A stretch of 64,000 bases of DNA from contig JASXTE010000008.1 of NCBI GenBank assembly GCA_030280995.1, forward strand, positions 2,375,001-2,439,000. The letters run 5' to 3'. This document shows, in pieces, positions 1 through 9,691 of the stretch. Every line of letters begins with the position of its first letter. Position 1 is the stretch's first letter. The notes under the pieces were generated by a model. The model saw only the letters and a program-made list of their open reading frames with translations, made no database searches and had not been told where the DNA came from. A program made the translations under genes and the position numbers. Origin of the DNA: Hemileia vastatrix. Lineage: Eukaryota > Basidiomycota > Pucciniomycetes > Pucciniales > Zaghouaniaceae.

Positions 1-319
1 GAATGTTATGTTCATCACAAAACTTGGAGAAAACATCAAAAGCAAGAGAGCATGATGTTGGAGTCCTTCCAAAAACATACCTTGTCAACATCCAAAACTA
101 ATGACATATCACCAACTATGTTGCATGCATGATAAGAACCAAACTCATGAGTATGATGACTAAGCTACCTGCAAGAAGATACTGAACTAATGACATAAGG
201 TGGAAGTTGAGAAAAAAAAATTACCTTGGTTAAAATGAGTAAAAGCAGTTGACATAGTGGGCCAGATTTGAGAATACCAATCTGCTGCATCAGCATGGGC
301 TAGTGGCTGATGAGTCACC
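1..319 (-). other. Possible decayed coding exons, unidentified
   Basis: On the minus strand two short open stretches end at consensus-like splice donors: one near 226-319 ends at AAG|GTAATT, the other near 77-175 ends at AAG|GTATGT and follows a CTTGCAG acceptor. The two stretches do not join in a single open frame in the simplest splicing model, so this is at best a broken gene. The upstream part is cut off by the solo LTR at 320-622. I do not recognise the family. The call rests only on splice-like signals and short open frames. Confidence 0.2.
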
Positions 320-622
320 TGTTTGCATGAGGTGTAAGAGGGCAGACTACTACTAATGCTAACACTAGTCAAAGACAGGACTGACTATGCTGATATAGCA
401 GTGAGACTAACTAGACTGACTTTGTTGGGGCTGCCAACAGTGAGGGTTAAGACTATGGGAGACTAAGAAGTAACTGGATTACTAAATAAGTTCTCCAATG
501 AGGAGCACCCCACAGTACTTGCCCCTTAAGATCCCCTTATGCAATTTCCCTCTTTCCTGCCTATTACAATGCATGGTGCCCATAGTGCTCCTCCTCCCTC
601 CCTCTCAACCCAAATCCTAACA
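320..622 (-). mobile_element. Solo LTR of a Ty3/gypsy family
   Basis: Read on the minus strand this begins TGTTAGGATTTGGG and ends in a CA. Along almost its whole length it matches the 3' LTR at 60459-60769, sharing for example the stretch around GGGGTGCTCCTCATTGGA and GTAGTCTGCCCTCTTA. No polypurine tract or primer-binding site adjoins it and I see no matching target duplication, so it is an old solo or truncated LTR. Which end is exact is uncertain by a few bases. Confidence 0.65.
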
Positions 623-1826
623 AATTATTCTGGAAATAGCACGCACTGAACAATGAGCACACAAGTTTGTACATAATTAAATCTAAGTTACTCTTGCATA
701 AAAGTTGAATTAAAGGATTGGCACCTGTTAGCAGGTGCCAGATGTTTTTTTTTGTGGTTAATGAGTAACGTTTTCATATCATACAATTAAATTTAATAAA
801 AATAAAAATGGGAAACTTGACCTTCAAAACTAGTTATTATAGCAAAATGAGATGGGCACCATTGGAAAGAAAGGGTGACGTATAGTAGTAGTCATATCTA
901 TAAAAAAAAATGATTAAAAATATTTCTTCACAGAACATTTAAAACTTTCAAATTATTCCCACCTTTTAAACTCTAATTCATTTTTTAAGTAAAATTCCAT
1001 AGCGATGTTCTTTCATAGTAGAAACTAAGAGAGTATGAAAGGAATTCATTCATAGATTTTCTCGGGGTGAGCCATCCCTACAAACATTGCCTGACCTAAC
1101 AAGCACAGGGTAAAAAAATGGCAACTAGACATTGGGTACAGTTCACATACAGAACTGAATCAATGTTTGTATTGACCTGTGTATATAAATTTTTAGAATA
1201 AATTGAGTGAGTATTTTGAGAGAAAACAATCAATGATACACCAATGTTCTTATATTTTGCTATGCAATGAACTCATCAATACCATTAAGCACCATCATAG
1301 TATTGTATTGTGGGCTACTATCATGTAGCACTTACTTGCTATGATTACTTTGGGGAATAAAAATAAGTAACAAATTATTAAAATTCACAAACACTATATG
1401 AGCAAAGCATATTATTACTCTCAGAGATAACACAGGGAAAAAAATCTTTAACAGGTAATAATTCTTGAGCAATGATATAACAGTATTGGCGTACAATAAG
1501 CTAATTACAACCTATTTCTAAATGGACAAATCAAAAGAAGATCATTCTCTATTGCTTGACTGTTTCGAATCAAACTTTTGCATATAAAATTACAAAACAA
1601 AAAAACAAAAATAGAAGGGAGACTTCACAATCCTTTAAAAATCACCCCACTACTGCAACCGCCCCTCACACCATCTAGCCTTTCTTCTCATGACTATTCT
1701 AGAAATAACTTGATCATGAGTAAACCACATTCTTCCTTTACTGCTCCTCGTGTATCTACCACCACATCGTTAATCTTACCCTTCACTTGTTCAGCTGCCT
1801 TGTGTAAGCATCCCTTTCACGATGAC
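623..1826. other. AT-rich intergenic stretch downstream of the EAF-like gene
   Basis: No convincing gene. The only structured element is a perfect inverted repeat at 719-740 (TGGCACCTG, 4-nt loop, CAGGTGCCA) followed after four bases by a T tract. The rest is AT-rich and without long open frames except chance ones. Confidence 0.6.
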
Positions 1827-3878
1827 CTAATTATTACCCCTGCCTTTGCCTGCCCTCCCTTTTTTCTCCGCTCCTGTTGCCTTCTTTCCAGGAGCCTTCC
1901 TTCTGGCTTTAGTTGTAGGCGCTGAGGGAGTCGGCGCAACAGGGGTAAGATCCACCATGCCTCTAGGATTGAAGGAGCTATCATTTCCGTACATTTCCGA
2001 CAGCATGATACTTGTTTCAAGTTCATGAGCCATCGTGTGAAGCTCCTCATCATCGTCATCATCTGTCTCTTCTTCGACTTGCACGGGTGAGGGAGCAGCA
2101 GCAACTTGAGGAGGAGGAACCGGTGCTGGTACTGGTACTGGCTCAAAGTTAGACTCTTCCTCCTCGGAGGTTGACTCGTAAGATTCGCCATCGTCATCTG
2201 AGTCTGTATCGCTCTCCCTGACCGAGCTTCCTGAATCGCTTTGACCATAGCTTCGCATCGGCACCACAATGGGTCTTGCCTGGGGTGCCAGATTCAAATT
2301 CTGCGTAGTCAACGGCGCAGCAGATGCAGGTACGACTGGCGACTCATTGCTGTAAGAACCAGTGTGAGGAGAGACAGGAAGTGAACCATGAAGTGAATGA
2401 TTCCCAGGAGTCGGGTGAACACTCATAGAACGAGTCGGCAACGCCAAACCTGAGAAAGGAGATACAGTCGCTCCACCTTCTGGGGTCATAGCAGCCTGAT
2501 CGGAAGATCCAGAAGAATAAGAACCACTGTTTAGAGGACTGGGAGCCGTGGGCATGTAAGATCGAGCAGATGGTGCCCCCTTCTTAGATACTGCAGCCGA
2601 CGAACGGGTGGGTAGCGCAAAGCCTTGATCAAGAGGCTTAGCAAACCCTGCTTCAACTGAGGGAGAGCCACTGAAATCCTCTTGCACTGTCCGACTCCTG
2701 CGTGAAGAAGAGGGTAGATATCCTTCGCCCGGACCCAGATAGCCCGATTGTGGGGTGATCAAGACAACAGGCGGGGCAGCCTTTGATGGGAGTTGAGGGG
2801 AGGGAGCGGGGAGATCAGGTGAACTGCCAACAAAGTCAAACTCCTCAACCTCATCGGGCGCAACACGATTGGGAGCCAGCGGAGAAACAGAAAAGTGAGA
2901 GATCGGCTGAGTTTGTTTTACGGCTTCGTCTCGCACATGTACAGTATGAGAAATGGTAGAAGAGTACGAGAGCGATTTGTCAGACGTCAATTCAAACTCA
3001 AACTCTTCCACTTCTGTTGGTTTGGCTGTTGGAAGACTTTTAGATCCATCAATCGATGATGAGGAAGATAGAGCCGGGGCAGGAGGGATAACAGAGGTGG
3101 AAGCTACCAAGGGTTTTGGCTTTTTAACGGGAAGTGCCAAAGGGTTTGATTCTTTGACAGTTGGAAAGGCAGTTGGGGGGCTCAGAATCTTACCCGCCGG
3201 TTTCGAGGAGTGAGAAAGGTGTGGGGATGAAGCTGTTGAGCTTGAAGGTGGCGGGGGCGGTAAATGACAGGCAGAGGCAGAAGAAGAATTGCGAGAGGGA
3301 AGGGGCCGAATGGCTTTTGGTAAAGCCAAAGGCGATTGTTTGCTTGAACCAGTTGCAGCAGATCCGATGGTAGGAGCAGCTTTGCGAGGGTAAGGCTCAG
3401 GATCATCAGATGCTAACGGAACAACGGTATCAATTCGATGCAAGATCCAACACTGACAGGGAGAAAAAAAACGGATTATATAAACAAGATGCTCAGAACC
3501 TGTAGCCATAAAGAGGACTTACATTTTGACTTGCATCCCAAACAACAACGCATTCCACTTCGCCATTAGGTCGAGTTTGTCTGCCAGCCCATCTTCGACC
3601 AGGGGCATCACCTGGAGGGCCACCAGGGGCCATTCTCAAAGAAACATCACCGGAAGCAGTGGATGACAATGCAGCGCCAGTGGTAGACAAGACAGGAGAG
3701 TGAGAAGGAGGGTCTATAACCAGCAAAGAAAAAGTGTGAGATGAGATAGATGAAAAAGTAAATAAAGAGAATAAAACGAACATCTAAGGGCAAATGTATG
3801 GGAGTTGATGGAGGATTTAGGAGCAAAGCGTAAGGGACCGGAAGGTAATGTAGGGGTGGAAGTAGTAGTAGTAGCCAT
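1827..3878 (-). CDS. EAF-family (ELL-associated factor-like) transcription elongation protein
   Basis: Three exons on the minus strand: 3878-3782, 3713-3523 and 3452-1827. Introns of 68 and 70 bp have GT..AG ends (GTTCGT..TATAG; GTAAGTCC..CTGTCAG). The spliced length of 1914 nt is 638 codons with no internal stop, which supports the model. The N-terminal about 110 residues contain the pattern HTFALRY, a polar linker, ECVVVWDAS and CWILHRIDTVVPL. This resembles the EAF N-terminal domain, in which a ..LRY.. strand is followed by ECVLIFD..T..F.LERL. EAF proteins bind ELL and stimulate RNA polymerase II elongation in the nucleus. The remaining about 520 residues are Ser/Pro-rich with an acidic patch (SDTDSDDDGE) and a basic Lys/Arg/Gly C-terminus, typical of a disordered regulatory tail. 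Base composition is clearly GC-richer than the surrounding transposons. The gene is seen; the family assignment is inference from motif order. Confidence 0.62.
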
Positions 3879-3894
3879 GAGATAAGAATGGGAA

Positions 3895-3995
3895 CAATAA
3901 TATAATATAAAATAATAATATATAATAATAATATATAATAATAATATATAATAATAATAATAATAACAATAATAATAATAATAATAATAATAAGG
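3895..3995. repeat. ATA/TAA microsatellite
   Basis: Roughly 100 bp of AATAAT/ATATAATAAT units directly upstream of the start codon of the EAF-like gene, so it probably lies in its promoter or 5' UTR. Confidence 0.85.
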
Positions 3996-4612
3996 GAAGA
4001 TGCTAGAGGTCAAAATTAATTCTAACTGAGACAGGAAAGTGGAAGATGAGTAGCTGGATCGGCTGAGGAAAGAACGGCAGAGAGGGGGGGTTTTTATCGC
4101 CGAATCTGAGCTGCTCAAAAAGAGGGGGCAACTGAAAAAGGTAAAGGTCATGCTCATTGTCGATTGAAGCATTAATGCACATGGCCAAACTTTAATCACT
4201 TCTTTCTTCTTTAGCACAGCAATCACGAACAATATAACTCATTACAGATTAGATTACAGATAAATATGATTTAATATCCCCAATTCTCCTCGCTTATTGA
4301 GTGCCTTTTCTTCTAACTCCGAAAGCCGGCCATCGCTGCAGAATCTCAACCAATTACTCTTTTATCTTTCGTCGGCGATACTTCAAGTATTTATGTTTGG
4401 CGCACTAAATCCAAAAAATTTCTCCATGAATGTCTACACCCTACTTTCTGAAGCGACCAATCATCTATTATGGTTTGGGGGGGGGGGGGGGGCTTTGTCA
4501 ACACTACCAAAGTGTCCCCCTTGTGGTGCTCTCTGTTGTTATGACTTAAGAATTAGTGACAAACATAATCTAGGTTAGGTCACAATAATGACCGTATGTA
4601 TATAGTCTAAAC

Positions 4613-4687
4613 GCCGTACCCGGTCAGTCTCAATCCATTCCGGATATTAGACCAACAAGACTGACCTAGTCTACCTCGGGTTACGGC
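4613..4687. repeat. Imperfect inverted repeat (two-part stem)
   Basis: Arms GCCGTACCCG (4613-4622) and GTCAGTCT (4623-4630) pair with AGACTGAC (4658-4665) and CGGGTTACGGC (4677-4687). A large stem-loop is possible. I find no coding function and no clear mobile-element identity. Confidence 0.6.
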
Positions 4688-4921
4688 ATTATAGGTTATG
4701 GGCATCTGGTTGTGCTACTTCAAAATCACAGACCTGCCATTTAAAAAGTCTTGCAATCTCCTTTTTTTTTTTGGATGGTAACTACAAGATCTAAAGAATA
4801 CATCACACCAACAAGCCATCCTCCATTCCCTATGATTCTTCTCCACCTGACCTTCCTATCAATACCCTACATGCATATATTCTACAATAATTCAGTGATC
4901 TAGTAGCATAATCAATTTAAT

Positions 4922-4990
4922 AGGGGGTGTCAGTTCTGGCAAATCCGCACTTAAATTTGACCAAATCCGCACTTAAATAAGTGCGGATTT
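4922..4990. repeat. HarbA left TIR and subterminal palindrome
   Basis: Terminal repeat AGGGGGTGTCAGTTCTGG, then AAATCCGCACTT repeats. A palindrome lies at 4963-4990: AAATCCGCACTTA, two bases, then TAAGTGCGGATTT. Another AAATCCGCACTT copy lies near 5055. Confidence 0.85.
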
Positions 4991-5216
4991 CCAAAACACA
5001 CTAGCCCCAATACTGGTGGATTTCAAAAGTGAAAAAAGTCACTTATTTCACTCAAATCCGCACTTTCTCAACCAAAAATGCTGATTTTACCATCAACTCC
5101 CATTTCATTGATTTGTCAGCATCATCCCATTCATACGCAGCACTCTGCAGCATAACACTTCATAACTCAAAACATCATACATCATTTACATCTTCATATC
5201 ATATCATATAAGAGTT

Positions 5217-6476
5217 ATGCCTTCCTCACTTTCAAATCGTGATAAATTACATAAAGCAATGACTTTCATGGCTCTTGAACTGCTCTTGGACTCTGATTCC
5301 GATTCTGATCTAGAAGAAGATTTTGTCGTTTTATCAAAAATGGCCAGGAAACGTTACCTTCTTCCCAGAAAGCCTCAAGTACTTCATACCCCCAAGTACA
5401 CCATCCAAACACTTCTTAACCTATCTACACCAAGTTTTAGACAGCTGTTCAGGACTTCTCAGGAATGTTTCCTTAAATTGCTTGAGCTTATCCAGGATCA
5501 TCCCATATTTCACAATAATTCTCAAAAAGAACAACAACATCCTTCAATTCAATTGGCCATCACACTATGTCGTTTGGGTTCAAATGGTAATGGAGCCGCT
5601 TTGAAACATTTAGAAAATGTCTTTGATTTAGGGTATGGTTCAGTTAACACTTATACCAAATGATGTATCACTGCCATCAACTCCTTGGAATCTCAACTTC
5701 TCACCTGGCCAACAAAAGAAGAGTGACTTGAATCATCTCAGGTTATGCAAGCAGAGGGCTTCCCAGGATGTATTGGTTTTGTTGATGGTACTACTATTCC
5801 TTTGAGCCAGAAACCTGCTCAAGGTGGAAACAATTACTTTGACCGTAAAAAGAGGTAGATTATTTTTAACTCCTTTCATTCTCTTTGAAACTAACACAAA
5901 CAAATATATCTTCTTTATAGATATTCAATTAACATTCAGCTTATATGTGACGTAAACAAAAAATTTATATCATTCTTCGCTGGCTATCCTGGCTCATGTC
6001 ATGACTCCTACGTCTTCCAAAGAATGCAAATTTCAAATGAACCTGAAAAATTCTTTGATGAAGATCAGTATCTTCTTGCAGATTCTGCTTATGTGAATGG
6101 AAAGTATGTACTTCCTGCTTTTTGGGGAGCAGCTTCAGAAGACAGTCAAAATGCCAAATTCAACAATCATTTGGCAAAGTCAAGAGTCCGTATTGAACAT
6201 TCTATTGGAATCTTGAAAGGCCGTTTTTCTAGTTTAAGGGAAATAAGAAGTCCTCTTAGAAATAAATCTGAAATGGAGGCGGTGATCAACTGGATTCTGT
6301 GTTGCACTATACTTCATAACCTACTTGCTGACCTCAAAGATCAATGGTTAGAGCTGTATGAAGATGAACAAGTTGATTCACCTCCGACTATATCCAACAC
6401 TTCTATTTCTCAATCAACTAGTATAAGGGCAAAAATTCTTCCAATAACACTCCAACATTTTTCAACGCAATTTTAA
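5217..6476 (+). pseudogene. PIF/Harbinger DDE transposase (DDE_Tnp_4 type), two in-frame TGA
   Basis: Exons 5217-5854 and 5921-6476 are separated by a 66-bp intron (GTAGAT..TTTATAG). The homologous intron sits at the same codon in HarbC, which validates it. The spliced frame would be 397 residues. Catalytic-triad motifs of the Harbinger nuclease are visible: GFVDGTTIPL (first Asp), PGSCHDSYVF (second Asp), LLADSAY, and RIEHSIGILKGRF (Glu). The N-terminal about 100 residues are helical and polar, as in the helix-turn-helix leader of these transposases. Two stops interrupt it: TGA at 5661-5663 where HarbC has Arg (CGC), and TGA at 5726-5728 where HarbC has Gln. The first can come from a CGA to TGA change. 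Everything after the second stop is open. It would act in the nucleus, normally together with the Myb-like partner encoded at the other end of the element. Confidence 0.85.
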
Positions 6477-7856
6477 TTTTTTTTCTTTCTCTTCAAATTA
6501 TCAATTTGCATGTGTTATTCACTGAGAATGGTAAATTTTTTTGCATATTTTTTTGGTTTTTGAATTTGCTGTTAAAGTCTTATTTTTTTTTCTCTCTGTG
6601 TTTTCTTTCATCAACTCAACATGAAATTGCATATTTTCAGCAAACGCATATTTTTTCAGTCACTCACTTTTTTTTCTTCACTCATATCCGTTTTCTCCTC
6701 TCTTCCTACATCACTCAATCAATTTCACTTATATTTCTTTTTTCTCAACTCATCTCTCCAGGTAAGTCATTATATTTTTTTTACTTAATTTTTTGCTAAT
6801 TTTTTTTTTTTTGGTTTTTTGGTTTTTTGGTTTTTTGGTTTTTTTTTTTTTTGTAAGTGGTTGTTTTTAAATTTATAGGTAAAATTAACCTTTTTTTTTT
6901 CTCTCTCTCTCTCCCTCTTTTCTCTCTTTATCCCCCCTTGGCCTGGTCTTTTTCCCACCTTTACCCTCTCCTTGGAATGGATACATCCCCCTTTTCCCCC
7001 CTCCTTGGTTCACTCTAACCTCCCTTTTCTCCCTTTCTCCCCCTTGTTGGTCTCCTCATATCCTCCCCTCATTCCACTCCACCGCCCACCAAATCCACCA
7101 AATCCCCTCCAAACCCGCCTCTAACCCCCCCTACAAACCCCCCTCCTATCCCCCTCAAAACACCCCCAGATCCTCCCTCAAATCCCTCCTACCCCCCCCT
7201 TAAACATCACTTAACAATTGCAGAAAATCGTTCATTAACTTAACAATTTGCTAATGAACAATTGCAGCAAATCGTTCATTAACTTGACGATTCGCTAACG
7301 AATCGTTAAGTAAGTTGGAGGGGAGGTTAGGGGGGTTTAGAGGGAGGTATTGGGGGGGTTTCAAGGGGGATTTGGAGGAGGGTTAGGGGGGGTTTGGAGG
7401 GGGTGAAAGGAGGTGGATTGAAGGGGGTGTTTGGGGGGGTTGCAGGGGGTTTGGAGGGGGATTTGCAGGGGGGTTTGGAGGGGGATTTTGAGGGGGGTTT
7501 GGAGGGGATTTGGAGGTGTATTTAAAGGGGGGATTTGGGGGATTTGGAGGGGGGATTTGGGGGATTTGGTGGGGGGTGGAGGGGGGGTTTTACAAGGGTT
7601 TTTGAGAGGTGGGAGAGGGGTTTGGAGAGGGGAATTTAGGGGAATGGGGAAGTGATAAAAAAAATTTAACAGTTTTTTGATTTTTGATTTTTTTTTTAAT
7701 TTTAGAGAAAAATATTCATTAAGTTCAAGTGAAATAAAAAAAATTCTCATTAGTCTTTTGAGGATTTTTTATTTTTTAATTTAAATTAAGTGAGTATTTT
7801 TTTAATGTATAATTTTGGGTGTTTGAAAAGTAACAAATTTTTAAGTAGAAAAATAC
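6477..7856. other. Spacer between transposase and dioxygenase genes of HarbA
   Basis: T-rich sequence with a GGTTTTTT microsatellite (about 6800-6850), a pyrimidine-rich stretch (6893-7205), a small inverted-repeat core (7205-7310) and a very G-rich stretch (7313-7645). The segment 6590-6770 is conserved in the HarbC copy and in the deleted copy at 60770-61521. It includes a CTCCAGGTAAGTCAT string that could be a splice donor of a 5' UTR intron for the dioxygenase gene. Confidence 0.55.
6893..7645. repeat. C-rich / G-rich mirror-skewed low-complexity block
   Basis: About 310 bp of CT/CCCCC-rich DNA is followed by about 100 bp containing AATCGTTCATTAACTT-type inverted copies. Then come about 330 bp built from GGGGGGTTTGGA-like units with many runs of five to seven G on the plus strand. 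The G-rich half has obvious quadruplex potential. The frames it produces on both strands are repeat artefacts. Confidence 0.8.
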
Positions 7857-8951
7857 ATGTCTTTAACTTCAGATTCACCACTTACATCACTCTCATCTTC
7901 TTTAACTTCATTATCATCTTCAAATTCAACTTCTTTTCAATCATCATCTAAAACATTGTTAAAAAATAAACATTATCGAAATAAAAGAAATTATAAAATA
8001 AAAATTCACTTGGATCAATTATTTGGCCATATTTCAAAAATCAAGTACTATAAAACTAAAGTTGAAAGAAAAAAAATATATCCGAAAACGTTACCTGAAA
8101 ATATACATTATTTAGCTGAAACTGGAGGTGATGAAGTTAAAGCTGTTATTAATAATACTTTCAAACCTCAATTTATTTACGAAAACCATTTTTTTAATGG
8201 TTTAAAAGATAAATCATTTAATCAACTCTGCAATCTCATCATAACACTCTATCAAATGGCTTTGGTTTGCTTATCTTTAAGGAATAAGAATTTGTTGGGT
8301 GGAATCATGATTGGAATCGGATGGAGACCAGGATTTGATAAAGGTTTTTCTCATGGTATGTTTAAAAATTTTTCTGGATTTTTTAATATCATTTTACTGA
8401 ATTTAATTCAAATAGGCATATATTCTTTACTCAGATCTTTATCTAAAGCTGAATTAGATAATGATTTTCGAAAATGGAATACTTTACCTTCATTTAATTC
8501 ATTTCTTGCTCTTCAACTTAAAAAACTCTTCAATAAAGCTTTTGAAAAAAATCATGAAGTTGCTATGAGATTTGGAATACCAAATTGGTGCGACTCTGAA
8601 TGGGAAGATATTAGCAGTGATTATCTAATGTTTTCAAATGTTATAATCACTCATTCTGGATTTCATAGCCAAATTCACACCGACTCAAATGATGCTAATT
8701 ACCTCACTTATGGAATTTTCACATATATTCATCCTATCACTGGACAACCTATTCCATCACCTGCTAAAATTAAAGGACATGGATTATATTTCCCAGATCA
8801 TAGATGTATAATCGATTTTGGATTAGGAAATGGAATCATCGAAACAGTTTGGAATTCTTCTTATGATAATCACCAAACCACAAAGGCTCCTCCAGGTTTG
8901 GAATCTTGTCAAGACTTCACGCATTTTGGTTGCTCTTTCCAGATCAGTTAA
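7857..8951 (+). CDS. Tet-like 2OG-Fe(II) oxygenase carried by HarbA
   Basis: An intron at 8356-8415 (GTATGT..AAATAG, 60 bp, itself open) is placed exactly as in the HarbC copy. Spliced product 344 residues. Order: Ser/Thr-rich start, basic stretch, an N-terminal domain with LLGGIMIGIGWRPGF, then the double-stranded beta-helix core. Visible core motifs: FHSQIHTDSND with the H-x-D metal pair (His254, Asp256 in the spliced protein), YLTYGIFTYI, GHGLYFPDHRCIIDFG, VWNSSYDNHQTT with the second metal His (His319), and FTHFGCSFQI. From memory this order matches the fungal Tet-like 2OG-Fe(II) oxygenase family common in rusts, relatives of the TET/JBP enzymes that oxidise 5-methylcytosine. In those proteins the last motif is usually TRFG; here the Arg is His336. 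The frame ends at TAA 8949-8951, but the HarbC copy continues; homologous codons run on to TAG at 9045-9047, so the last about 32 residues are probably lost here. Substrate unknown. Confidence 0.68.
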   Translation: MSLTSDSPLTSLSSSLTSLSSSNSTSFQSSSKTLLKNKHYRNKRNYKIKIHLDQLFGHISKIKYYKTKVERKKIYPKTLPENIHYLAETGGDEVKAVINNTFKPQFIYENHFFNGLKDKSFNQLCNLIITLYQMALVCLSLRNKNLLGGIMIGIGWRPGFDKGFSHGMFKNFSGFFNIILLNLIQIGIYSLLRSLSKAELDNDFRKWNTLPSFNSFLALQLKKLFNKAFEKNHEVAMRFGIPNWCDSEWEDISSDYLMFSNVIITHSGFHSQIHTDSNDANYLTYGIFTYIHPITGQPIPSPAKIKGHGLYFPDHRCIIDFGLGNGIIETVWNSSYDNHQTTKAPPGLESCQDFTHFGCSFQIS

Positions 8952-9120
8952 AAGTTAATCCAACGAATAAACAAGTTAAAAAAAGAAGAAAAAGGTAATA
9001 AATTTAAACATTCTTTAGGTAGATCTAAAAAGTATGGGGATTCGTAGAGTCACCAAATATTTAATATTCTTCCATAAATTTATAATAAATAAATATGATA
9101 TTTCAATTTATGAAATTAAA

Positions 9121-9274
9121 GTAATGGGCCCACGACCTTGTGTTGCATAAATGGTAATCATGATAACATTAATTTGTCTCATGGGGTTCCTCTAGCCTAT
9201 ACCTTTGGAAAGTCCCAAACATAGTTTCTAGACTTGATCTGCATTTTGGCTTGAGGAATTGTCATTACTTTAAA
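9121..9274 (+). other. Conserved block downstream of the Tet-like gene (HarbA copy)
   Basis: This 154-bp stretch is about as well conserved against HarbC (21376-21530) as the coding regions are, and is recognisable in HarbB (27293-27440). One frame gives GNHDNINLSHGVPLAYTFG here and a near-identical peptide in HarbC, but a 1-bp deletion near 9227 breaks it. It could be an alternative last exon, a small protein or a 3' UTR element of the dioxygenase transcript. Confidence 0.6.
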
Positions 9275-9691
9275 AGTAGTATATTTGACATATCTTATTT
9301 ATATATTAATTAATTTATGTAATTATATTAAAGTTTGATGACTTTCACCCTTTACTTCAATAAAATTCAGGGGAGGGTATTGCCAATTTTTTAAATCTGA
9401 CATGTGAAATTGATCACTTAGAAAAATTTAGATAAGCAAACTTATTGACTAGAAAGTAAAGATAGAAATTTTTTATTATACTTTCAAATTTTTGTCAAAA
9501 ATAACGTACTATATTCAAGACCTTTTATAAGTCAGCATATAAGAAAATATTATCAAAAAGAAATCAAACAAAATTAAATTAACTAGAAAAACAATTTATC
9601 AATTGAAAAGGTCAAGTAATTTTTTAATGTCCTCATAAGATTAGCCATTTTTAACACATTCCATAATGAAATCTTTTTTTTTAAAACTCTC
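9275..9691. other. Convergent 3' region of HarbA
   Basis: Lies between the plus-strand dioxygenase and the minus-strand Myb-like gene. It holds one copy of the CTTACTTCAATAAAATTCAGG-type motif (9346-9384), repeated several times in HarbC. This motif contains AATAAA. The part 9599-9691 is leftover coding sequence of the Myb-like gene beyond a premature stop. Confidence 0.55.

Larger units (their letters stand above)
3879..4918. other. Upstream region of the EAF-like gene with simple repeats
   Basis: Presumed promoter/5' UTR side of the EAF-like gene. It holds a long AT microsatellite (about 3895-3995), a run of 16 G at 4477-4492 and an imperfect inverted repeat at 4613-4687. No gene is supported; the open frames here are short and low in complexity. 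Confidence 0.5.

Noticed and set aside
3714..4232. 172-codon minus-strand frame with a poly-Tyr stretch
   Set aside because: Reads through the AT microsatellite, exon 1 and intron 1 of the EAF-like gene; only its MATTTTS.. part is real coding sequence.
4477..4492. G16 homopolymer and the frame through it (4297-4578)
   Set aside because: Homopolymer is probably a simple repeat or an assembly-sensitive site; the frame has no features.
7361..7750. Long open frames on both strands in the G-rich block (Pro/Leu-rich on minus, Gly/Trp/Arg-rich on plus)
   Set aside because: They come from GGGGGNNNGGA-type low-complexity repeats; no start context, no family, not kept in HarbC.
7857..9047. Assignment of the dioxygenase genes to KDZ transposons
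   Set aside because: The elements carry a DDE_Tnp_4-type transposase, 3-bp flanking duplications and a Myb-like partner, all Harbinger traits; no KDZ transposase motif is seen.
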